This document shows positions 16,796 to 21,482 of a stretch of DNA of 36,089 bases, piece by piece; within the stretch, counting starts at the first letter, position 1, and every line of letters starts with the position of its first letter. The notes beneath the pieces were generated by a model. The model worked only from the letters and a program-made list of their open reading frames with translations. It had not been told where the DNA came from and made no database searches. A program made the position numbers and the translations under genes. Origin of the DNA: Flavobacteriales bacterium (lineage in GTDB: Bacteria; Bacteroidota; Bacteroidia; Flavobacteriales_F; PHOS-HE28). The stretch is from the NCBI GenBank assembly GCA_016787995.1, contig JAEUTB010000211.1:1-36089 (forward strand), written 5' to 3'.

Positions 16796-18211
16796 TTAAT
16801 CCTCCGCCGCGCTGCCATCGCCGCACATGCGCACGATCTTCGGCGTGAACGAACCCAGCACCTCCACAAGCTCGCGCTGGCTGGCCATCACCGTCGCTAT
16901 GTCCTTGTAGGCCATGGGTGCTTCATCGATGCCACCGCCGATCAGTTCGATGCCATGGTCCTCCAAGTGCTCCTTCACGACCGAAGGGCTGATCGTCTCC
17001 TTCGCCTTCGTACGGCTCATCACCCGCCCTGCGCCGTGACTGGCGGACGCGATGCTCTCCACCACGCCGGTACCACGCACGATGTAGCCGGGCGCCGTCA
17101 TACTGCCGGGGATCACACCGAGCACACCCTTGCCCGCCGGAGTTGCGCCCTTGCGATGCACGATGACCTCTCGGCCGCCATGCACCTCCTTCCATGCGAA
17201 GTTGTGATGGTTCTCCACCATGGCTGCAGGCTTCTCGCCCAGTGCCTTCGCGATCCGTGCATGGATGTGGTGGTGGCAGGCCGAGGCGAAATCGCCTGCG
17301 AGGTTCATGGCCGACCAGTACTCCAGGCCTTCGGCACTGTCCAGCGAGAGCCACGCCAGGTTCTGGGCTTCAGCGGGCAGCTTGCACAACTCCTTCGCCA
17401 CGCGGGTATAGTGCGCCGCAATGCCAGCACCCAAGCCACGCGAGCCGCTGTGCGAAAGCAGGGCGAGGTAGTTGCCCAAGGGGAGGTTGAACTCGTTCTG
17501 TATATCGGTGATCTTCACCACGCCGAACTCTACGAAGTGGTTACCGCTTCCGCTGGAACCGATCTGGCGCCAAGCACGGTCCTTCAAGTGCTTCACCACG
17601 GGAATGGTGTCGAACTCGCTCCGTTCCAGCACGGCATCGCTCATGGGCTTCTCGTGTACAGCCCGGCCGAAGCGTGTGTGTTCTACAAGCAGCCGTTTGT
17701 GATCTGCGCGGTTCTTCTCGAGTACATCGGGCGCGATGTTGAAGATGCTGAGGCACATGCGGCATCCGATGTCCACACCAACGCCATAGGGGATCACCGC
17801 CTTCTCCACGGCGAGCACACCACCGATGGGCAGGCCGTAACCTTGGTGGGCATCGGGCATCAGCGCACCGGCCACCGTTACAGGCAGCTTCATGGCGATC
17901 TCCATCTGGTGGATGGCGCCCTGCTCGATGTGCTCGCTGCCGAAGGCGCGGTAGTCCTTGCGCGGCACCAGTTCGTGCATGGCCACTGCCTTCCGGTCAC
18001 GACCGGTCAGCGCATCTGCGATTGGTGCGTAGTGTTCATGTTCCGCATAGGCATCGGGATCGGCAGCGATGCGCGCCAGTTCAGCCAGCACCTGCTCCTT
18101 GTTCGTCTTGCGATGATGCTTCAGCATCACGTTGATGGCGATGCCGATCGCACGGCCCTCGGGATAGCCGGCGGCGATCAGGTCCTTACCATGTAGTTTC
18201 AAGCCTTTCAT
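16796..18211 (-). CDS. rtcB: RtcB RNA 3'-phosphate/2',3'-cyclic phosphate-5'-OH ligase
   Basis: A 471-residue RtcB. Signature elements are all present: MPDAHQGYGLPIGG (118-131), metal ligand Cys150 in GVDIGC, SSGSGNHFVEFG (219-230), His254 in LSHSGSRGLG, ENHHNFAW (333-340), HRKGATPAGKG and the guanylylated histidine His392 in SHGAGRVMSR. RtcB uses GTP and Mn2+ to join RNA ends left by tRNA-splicing or anticodon nucleases. It belongs to the longer type with an N-terminal extension relative to E. coli RtcB. The ATG is 20 nt after the 3' end of tRNA-His, leaving no room for a separate promoter, so it should be transcribed together with the tRNA array. No RtcR or archease gene is nearby. Confidence 0.97.
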   Translation of the reverse strand: MKGLKLHGKDLIAAGYPEGRAIGIAINVMLKHHRKTNKEQVLAELARIAADPDAYAEHEHYAPIADALTGRDRKAVAMHELVPRKDYRAFGSEHIEQGAIHQMEIAMKLPVTVAGALMPDAHQGYGLPIGGVLAVEKAVIPYGVGVDIGCRMCLSIFNIAPDVLEKNRADHKRLLVEHTRFGRAVHEKPMSDAVLERSEFDTIPVVKHLKDRAWRQIGSSGSGNHFVEFGVVKITDIQNEFNLPLGNYLALLSHSGSRGLGAGIAAHYTRVAKELCKLPAEAQNLAWLSLDSAEGLEYWSAMNLAGDFASACHHHIHARIAKALGEKPAAMVENHHNFAWKEVHGGREVIVHRKGATPAGKGVLGVIPGSMTAPGYIVRGTGVVESIASASHGAGRVMSRTKAKETISPSVVKEHLEDHGIELIGGGIDEAPMAYKDIATVMASQRELVEVLGSFTPKIVRMCGDGSAAED

Positions 18212-18231
18212 GAGTGTTCAAATTAAGTCAG

Positions 18232-18323
18232 GTCAGATGATGGGGATCGAACCTGCCTGCCGGCAGGCAGGCCCATGCTCACTGCGACACAAGCAGCCGT
18301 GCTACCATTACACCACATCCAAC
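18232..18323 (-). tRNA. tRNA-His(GUG) with a 20-nt hairpin inserted in the T arm
   Basis: Folds with the His-specific extra G-1 paired to C73 and an acceptor stem TTGGATG/CATCTGA (one or two wobbles), D stem GTGT/GCAC, anticodon stem GCTGC/GCAGT with loop TTGTGTC (anticodon GTG), and T stem ATGGG/CCCAT with loop TTCGATC. Between T-stem base 53 and T54 lies a perfect 20-nt palindrome (18252-18271). Without it the gene is 72 nt. No CCA is encoded. It is the last member of the array, 20 nt upstream of rtcB. The insert must be removed or tolerated as an extra hairpin for function. Confidence 0.85.
18252..18271. repeat. Perfect 20-bp palindrome CCTGCCTGCCGGCAGGCAGG inside tRNA-His
   Basis: CCTGCCTGCC followed by its exact reverse complement GGCAGGCAGG. 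It sits precisely between the 5' strand of the T stem and the T loop. Related copies are at 18427-18446 (one substitution), 20654-20672 and 30062-30081. Confidence 0.95.
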
Positions 18324-18330
18324 ATGTTCA

Positions 18331-18400
18331 TGAAGGAGGCCGAACCTGCCCGTTCTGGCAGCGAACTGAATGCCATTACCATTCGGAAGCTCACTCCTTC
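18331..18400 (-). ncRNA. Unassigned tRNA-like RNA between tRNA-Lys and tRNA-His
   Basis: A 70-nt element occupying one slot of the array with spacers of 6 and 7 nt. It has a perfect 7-bp acceptor stem GAAGGAG/CTCCTTC followed by A73, the TG at positions 8-9, a D-loop-like GAATGGTAA and a T-loop-like GGTTCG. A standard anticodon arm with U33 cannot be formed and the 3' strand of the T stem is missing; instead CTGCC/GGCAG makes a hairpin just before TTCG, resembling a decayed form of the palindrome seen in tRNA-His and tRNA-Lys. Either a degenerate tRNA or a purpose-built tRNA mimic. Confidence 0.55.
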
Positions 18401-18406
18401 TGTTTG

Positions 18407-18498
18407 TTGGCCCGGCGGGACTCGAACCTGCCTACCGGCAGGCAGGCCCGCACCCATCGGTTAAAAGCCGAGTAGTCTGCCATACGACCTCCAAGCCA
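18407..18498 (-). tRNA. tRNA-Lys(UUU) with a 20-nt hairpin inserted in the T arm
   Basis: Acceptor TGGCTTG/CGGGCCA (with G-T wobbles), D stem GGTC/GACT, anticodon loop CTTTTAA (anticodon TTT), T stem GCGGG/CCCGC and loop TTCGAGT. A 20-nt near-palindrome (18427-18446) sits between base 53 and T54, exactly as in tRNA-His. Other unusual points: G instead of T at position 8, G instead of A at 14, a C27-T43 mismatch and only 4 nt in the variable loop. No CCA encoded. The deviations suggest it is either decaying or a non-translating variant. Confidence 0.78.
18427..18446. repeat. 20-bp palindrome copy inside tRNA-Lys
   Basis: CCTGCCTACCGGCAGGCAGG on the plus strand, one base different from the perfect palindrome in tRNA-His, inserted at the identical structural position of the T arm. 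Confidence 0.93.
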
Positions 18499-18503
18499 AT
18501 TAG

Positions 18504-18575
18504 CGGTGCCGACGGGGATCGAACCCGTGAACTCCCGGTAGACAGCCGGGCATTGTACCGCTCAACTACGGCACC
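18504..18575 (-). tRNA. tRNA-Asp(GUC)
   Basis: A regular 72-nt tRNA: acceptor GGTGCCG/CGGCACC, D stem GTTG/CAAT, anticodon stem CCCGG/CCGGG with loop CTGTCTA (anticodon GTC), T arm ACGGG-TTCGATC-CCCGT, discriminator G73 as expected for Asp. No CCA encoded. Spacers to the neighbouring tRNAs are 4 and 5 nt. Confidence 0.95.
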
Positions 18576-18579
18576 GTTG

Positions 18580-18653
18580 TGACGGGTATGGGATCCGAAC
18601 CCATGTGAACGCCTTGAAAGGGCGCTATCCTGGTCCATCTAGATGAACCCGCC
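18580..18653 (-). tRNA. tRNA-Glu(UUC)
   Basis: A 74-nt tRNA: acceptor GGCGGGT/ACCCGTC, Glu-type D arm ATCTAGATGGACCAGGAT, anticodon stem GCGCC/GGCGT with loop CTTTCAA (anticodon TTC), T arm ATGGG-TTCGGAT-CCCAT, A73. No CCA encoded. Separated from tRNA-Gln and tRNA-Asp by 4 nt each. Confidence 0.94.
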
Positions 18654-18657
18654 ATTG

Positions 18658-18763
18658 TTGCCAGGGCCTTCCTCCGCCGAAGCGGCTTCGCGAAGGCGAG
18701 GCTGGACTCGAACCAGCATACGCAGCTCCAAAAACTGCTGTCCTGCCGTTAGACGACCTGGCA
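18658..18763 (-). tRNA. tRNA-Gln(UUG) with a 35-nt hairpin before the 3' acceptor strand
   Basis: Acceptor TGCCAGG pairs perfectly with CCTGGCA, D stem GTCT/GGAC, anticodon stem GCAGT/GCTGC with loop TTTTGGA (anticodon TTG), T arm GCTGG-TTCGAGT-CCAGC, A73. The two acceptor strands only come together if a 35-nt segment (18666-18700) between base 65 and base 66 is looped out or removed. Without it the tRNA is 71 nt. The variable loop has 4 nt. No CCA encoded. Confidence 0.85.
18666..18700. repeat. 35-nt hairpin element inside tRNA-Gln
   Basis: Core CCTCCGCCGAAGCGGCTT followed by CGCGAAGGCGAG; outer arms CCTCCGCC and GGCGAGG pair. It belongs to the same CGCCGAAGC / GCGAAGGCG family as the tandem repeat after the adenylate cyclase gene, and it lies between the T stem and the 3' acceptor strand of the tRNA. 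Confidence 0.85.
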
Positions 18764-18784
18764 TTCCATTTTCGCATCATCGTG

Positions 18785-18858
18785 TCCACCTGGAGAGACT
18801 CGAACTCCCAACCGTCCGGGTCGAAACCGGGCGCTCTGATCCATTGAGCTACAGGTGG
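18785..18858 (-). tRNA. tRNA-Arg(UCG)
   Basis: A 74-nt tRNA: acceptor CCACCTG/CAGGTGG (C1-G72), D stem GCTC/GAGC, anticodon stem CCCGG/CCGGA with loop TTTCGAC (anticodon TCG) and a C27-A43 mismatch at the top, T arm GGGAG-TTCGAGT-CTCTC, A73. No CCA encoded. First member of the array downstream of the slipin gene. Confidence 0.92.
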
Positions 18859-18946
18859 AGGTGTGAAGTGTGGGGCGATCGCTGTGCGGTGTGTGGTCGT
18901 ACGCACCATCACACTTCACCTCTCACACCCCACACCTCACCGTTCA
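18859..18946. repeat. Inverted repeat between slipin and tRNA-Arg
   Basis: GAGGTGTGAAGTGTGGGG at the left (partly overlapping the tRNA-Arg edge) faces CACACTTCACCTCTCACACC and CCCACACCTCACC at the right. Same family as 13703-13790. It fills the whole 89-base gap between the slipin stop and the tRNA array. Confidence 0.7.
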
Positions 18947-18947
18947 T

Positions 18948-20054
18948 TCAAGGGCCTTTGCCCGGAGAGAAGATCTCCTTCAACTGGTCCAGGACCTTGG
19001 CGTTACCACTGATGGAGAGCGTGTTCACCTTCTCGGCGATCTTTTCCACGTACTCCATCTCCTTCAGCTTGAAGAGCATGGCGTTGTCCTCCATGAGCTT
19101 CGCGGTGTTCAGCAGGCTGCGCGTGCTTGCCGTTTCCTCGCGACGCATGATGGTGTTCGCTTCCGCCCTCTTCTGCGCGATCAGCACCTGGTTCATGATC
19201 TCCTTCATGTCGCCAGGAAGGATGATGTCCTTGATGCCGTTGTACTTGATCGCCACACCGATGGCCTCGGCCTTCTCCTTCACCGTGGCGTCCACGTAGG
19301 CCGTCACCTCCTCTTTGTTGCCGAGGATCTCGTCCAGCGTCTTCGTACCGATGAACTCACGCAGAGCCAGCTGCACGGTCACATACAACTGCTTCTCGAA
19401 GTCCTTGGTCTCCAACAGCGCCTTGCGGATGTCGGTGACACGGTACTGCGTGTTGAAGTTGATGCGTAGCGCGGCCTTATCCTTCGTGAGGATGTCCTGA
19501 CCGTTCACTTCCAGTTGAAGCAAACGCAGGTCCGCCTTGAGCACTTGGATCACGGTGCTGTTCTTCGCGTAGAAGTACACACCGGGCTGCAGCAAGGCCT
19601 TGGCTTCACCATCCACCATCAGGATACCCTGCTCGTGCGGATCCACGCTGTACACGCGGACGTAGGGCAGCAGTGCAGCCTTCATGAGCAGGTCGCGGTC
19701 GATCTCCTTGTTGATCTCGATCTCGCTGAGGTCCATGGTGATGAACTTCAGGTCGATCAAGCCCTTGAAGAAGGCGTAGCGACCGGGCTTCAACACTTCC
19801 TGGAAGTTGCCGTTGCGGTACTTCAGCACCAGCTGGTTGTCTCCCACCTCCACGATGGTGAGCAGCGCGGCGAGCTCGGCATCGCGCAGCAGCAGTTCCA
19901 GCGTGATCGGCGCGTTGAAAGGCAGCGCGGTATCGTAGATCTTCACTTCGTCGAACAAGCCGATGAAATGGCGGCCTGGCTTCAGAACGCGCAGGTAGTT
20001 ACCGTTGCGGAAGACGAGCGCGATCTTGCCTTCCTGGATACGTTGGGTCATCAT
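18948..20054 (-). CDS. Slipin (stomatin-like SPFH/Band 7 protein)
   Basis: A 368-residue SPFH protein. It has no N-terminal membrane segment. The first 100 residues contain two similar strands, NGNYLRVLKPGRHF and NGNFQEVLKPGRYAFF, with a third related LLQPGVYFYAKNST near residue 160. The SPFH core follows (INFNTQYRVTDIRKALLETK in part, QLALREFIGTKTLDEILGNK, IGVAIKYNGIKDIILPGDM) and a helical C-terminus (AEANTIMRREETASTRSLLN). SPFH proteins form membrane-attached ring cages. Its position between two groups of tRNA-like genes and upstream of rtcB suggests a role in scaffolding or regulating RNA repair. ATG at 20054 or 20051 are both possible starts. Confidence 0.9.
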   Translation of the reverse strand: MMTQRIQEGKIALVFRNGNYLRVLKPGRHFIGLFDEVKIYDTALPFNAPITLELLLRDAELAALLTIVEVGDNQLVLKYRNGNFQEVLKPGRYAFFKGLIDLKFITMDLSEIEINKEIDRDLLMKAALLPYVRVYSVDPHEQGILMVDGEAKALLQPGVYFYAKNSTVIQVLKADLRLLQLEVNGQDILTKDKAALRINFNTQYRVTDIRKALLETKDFEKQLYVTVQLALREFIGTKTLDEILGNKEEVTAYVDATVKEKAEAIGVAIKYNGIKDIILPGDMKEIMNQVLIAQKRAEANTIMRREETASTRSLLNTAKLMEDNAMLFKLKEMEYVEKIAEKVNTLSISGNAKVLDQLKEIFSPGKGP

Positions 20055-20457
20055 GGTACATCAGGTGTTGGCCAGCGCATCGCAGTACCGTACGATGCAT
20101 TGGTGAGTTGTGGTGCCACTTCCGGTGGGCACCGTTGACCGGGTATATCATGCGTGTTCGTTCCACGCGTGTTGTACAAGAGAAAGCGATGCAGAGCCGC
20201 CACCTTCATCCGGCGGGGAACACGGTGCCGGGGCTTGGCCTTTCTTCGACCGATCACCGTGGTTCATCATCGCCGCAGCACGCATGGTGCTGTGATCCTG
20301 GTGCGTTCGGGTGACAGGTGGTCGTAGGCCGCGCCCAAGCAGAGCATGCTCCGCAGGACGGACGCCGGTCGTCTTGTGCGCTCATGGGCAACGGACAGGA
20401 CCGGTGGATCCAACATCGCTTTCAGGGATGGGCATTTTTAGGGAAGCACCCGACTTC
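20055..20457. other. Non-coding stretch upstream of slipin
   Basis: About 400 bases with no credible gene. It contains a hairpin GGTGCC...GGCACC (about 20113-20134) and presumably the slipin leader. ATCCACCG near 20402-20409 (minus strand) could pair with the 5' acceptor of the Leu-like element with one mismatch, but no T arm accompanies it, so I give it no weight. Confidence 0.5.
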
Positions 20458-20538
20458 CTTCCATGAAACTGGATCCTCAGTCCAGCGCGTCTGCCAATTC
20501 CGCCATACACCGCAAAGTGTAGTGGGACTCGAACCCAC
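20458..20538 (-). tRNA. tRNA-Leu(GAG)-like element in circularly permuted order
   Basis: Reading the minus strand, a Leu-like T arm GTGGG-TTCGAGT-CCCAC and acceptor 3' strand TACACTT come first, then 2 nt, then acceptor 5' strand CGGTGTA, T8 G9, a Leu-type D arm GCGGAATTGGCAGACGC, anticodon stem CTGGA/TCCAG with loop CTGAGGA (anticodon GAG) and a class II variable arm TTTC-ATG-GAAG. The two acceptor strands pair at six of seven positions (one G-T wobble). After the variable arm a new T stem begins (TCGGG) but no T loop or 3' acceptor follows. Either a permuted tRNA or a relic of tandem tRNAs. Confidence 0.55.
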
Positions 20539-20543
20539 AATTC

Positions 20544-20609
20544 TTGGTGCTCTACCAACTGAGCTATCCACCGTTCGGTGGAGCAGGATTCGAACCTGCG
20601 ACATCCAAT
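20544..20609 (-). tRNA. tRNA pieces in permuted order (3' half before 5' half), identity unclear
   Basis: Minus strand: TTGG, variable loop ATGTC, T arm GCAGG-TTCGAAT-CCTGC, acceptor 3' strand TCCACCG, two A residues, acceptor 5' strand CGGTGGA, TA, D arm GCTCAGTTGGTAGAGC, A, CCAA. The two acceptor strands are perfectly complementary (7/7) and CCAA pairs with TTGG as the anticodon stem, so both halves come from one tRNA; the break lies in the anticodon loop. The loop bases are GAATT after the 5' half and CTCTCCA before the 3' half, so the anticodon cannot be read. Five bases separate it from the Leu-like element. Confidence 0.55.
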
Positions 20610-20653
20610 GGAGAGGAACAGATCGACCGTGCGGCGGCATACCGCGGGCGAAG

Positions 20654-20672
20654 CCTGCCTGCCGTAGGCAGG
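20654..20672. repeat. Copy of the CCTGCC...GGCAGG palindrome
   Basis: CCTGCCTGCCGTAGGCAGG, 19 bases, between tRNA-Met and the permuted tRNA pieces. Here it is not inside a recognisable tRNA. Confidence 0.85.
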
Positions 20673-20737
20673 GCGCTGCGGCACCATGGGGCGTAGGAAA
20701 CCCTCATCTGGTCCGACACGTGCGGTCTTTCCTCGTG

Positions 20738-20761
20738 CTTGTCCACCGTATGGCGGACAAG
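20738..20761. repeat. 24-bp palindromic element CTTGTCC...GGACAAG
   Basis: Arms CTTGTCCACC and GGCGGACAAG surround GTAT. It is a palindromic relative of the TTTGTCCGCCG repeats at 12361-12499. It lies 42 bases from the 3' end of tRNA-Met. Confidence 0.8.
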
Positions 20762-20802
20762 ATGTTTTGTGCTGAAAGCACAGTATGTAAAGAACGTCTT
20801 CG

Positions 20803-20876
20803 TACCGGGTGAAGGATTCGAACCTTCGTGTTCCTCGTTATGGGCGAGGCGCGATCACCATTTCCGCCAACCCGGT
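20803..20876 (-). tRNA. tRNA with CAU anticodon (elongator Met or Ile2), C33 variant
   Basis: A 74-nt tRNA: acceptor ACCGGGT/ACCCGGT (perfect), D stem GCG/CGC with loop containing AAATGGTGAT, anticodon stem CCTCG/CGAGG, loop CCCATAA with anticodon CAT, T arm GAAGG-TTCGAAT-CCTTC, A73. The A1-T72 pair and the absence of three G-C pairs at the base of the anticodon stem argue against an initiator. Position 33 is C where almost all tRNAs have U. No CCA encoded. Met versus lysidine-modified Ile cannot be decided by eye. Confidence 0.85.
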
Positions 20877-21190
20877 GTTGGCCTCGATCCGGGGATCCCT
20901 GCGCTTCGGTATCGGTGTATCCGATGCCGGAGTTCAGCCCTTTGCAGGGATCCCCTTCGCGTATCGGGTGCGCAGAAAACGGCGAACCCGGTCGTTTCGG
21001 ACCGGGTTCGTGAACGGAGTTGCGTGGGCAGCTCGTTATCGTATCCGGTTCCGTATTGGGCAGGGTTTCACATCGAAACCCTGGAAGCGTTGGTTCATCT
21101 GCTCATGCTCACGCATGAAGGATGTTATCCGTCGCTCGATGGGGTAGTTACTCTTCATTCGTTCGTTCCGTTTTTGGGGCGATCATGATC
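20877..21190. other. Hairpin-rich non-coding region at the head of the tRNA locus
   Basis: About 310 bases without a credible gene but with several strong hairpins: a two-tier structure with GGGGATCCCTGC/GCAGGGATCCCC (20891-20902, 20944-20955) enclosing CTTCGGTATCGG/CCGATGCCGGAG (20904-20932); GAACCCGGTC/GACCGGGTTC (20984-21009); CAGGGTTTC/GAAACCCTG (21061-21083); and a CTCATGC/GCATGAAG stem around 21106-21120. Such density suggests a structured RNA or leader. It does not match tmRNA, RNase P RNA or 6S RNA by signature. Confidence 0.5.
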
Positions 21191-21222
21191 GACCCATACT
21201 TGTTCCCTTGTTCCTGAAATGC

Positions 21223-21249
21223 GAAGCCCCGGCTTTCGCGCGGGGCTTC
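21223..21249. terminator. Strong GC hairpin, terminator candidate
   Basis: GAAGCCCCG and CGGGGCTTC form a perfect 9-bp stem around GCTTTCGCG. The U-tract is weak on both strands (GCATTTC on the minus side). It may end the DUF1800-DUF1501 transcript, which finishes about 235 bases upstream on the minus strand. Confidence 0.55.
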
Positions 21250-21273
21250 CATGGTGATCGTGTTATCGATCCG

Positions 21274-21417
21274 TCATGAAAGCCCATGCCTCCGCAAGAG
21301 GTCGCGCTGTTCGTTGCTTATGGTGTGCAGCTTCCGCATTTCGAGGGTCAAGACGGCGCGTGTTGCGCAATGGTTGCTTCGATCCACGAAATATTTTTTC
21401 GAGGTCTTGATCGCATG
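21274..21417 (-). CDS. Possible small ORF, unknown
   Basis: Up to about 47 codons of coding-like sequence (KKYFVDRSNHCATRAV, LEMRKLHTISNEQRDLLRRH) ending at 21274. No good ATG opens the frame; GTG at about 21384 or the internal ATG of MRKL are alternatives, and upstream sequence is the alternating pyrimidine-purine tract. It could be a remnant. I do not recognise a family. Confidence 0.25.
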   Translation of the reverse strand, partial: HAIKTSKKYFVDRSNHCATRAVLTLEMRKLHTISNEQRDLLRRHGLS

Positions 21418-21423
21418 AAGTGA

Positions 21424-21470
21424 ACGTGTGTGCGGCTGCACGTGCGCACGCGCATACGCACACATGCGCG
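21424..21470. other. Alternating pyrimidine-purine tract (Z-DNA prone) with inverted arms
   Basis: 34 bases (21437-21470) alternate pyrimidine and purine without a break, preceded by another 11 alternating bases (21424-21434). TGTGTGCG at 21427-21434 is complementary to CGCACACA at 21457-21464. It lies just after the stop codon of the DUF1501 gene. Confidence 0.85.
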
Positions 21471-21482
21471 AGCGGTGAGGGA

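Noticed and set aside
16955..18196. 413-codon open frame on the plus strand antisense to rtcB
   Set aside because: Shadow of the high-GC third codon positions of rtcB; its composition is His/Gln/Val-rich and family-less.
18210..18582. Plus-strand open frames with PACRQAG, LPAGRPAPIG and DGDRTREL peptides
   Set aside because: They are antisense to the tRNA genes and palindromes; such peptides are classic false translations of tRNA regions.
20700..20735. GAGGAAAGACCG on the minus strand, resembling the conserved start of RNase P RNA
   Set aside because: The match is partial and the partner P4 sequence and overall length of RNase P RNA are not found downstream.
20318..21188. Plus-strand open frames with EGFEPSCSS and KDSNLRVP peptides
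   Set aside because: They read through antisense tRNA T arms and the hairpin region and have no family resemblance.
21263..21463. 66-codon open frame with CVCACARAAAHTF
   Set aside because: Its N-terminus is only the translation of the alternating pyrimidine-purine tract.
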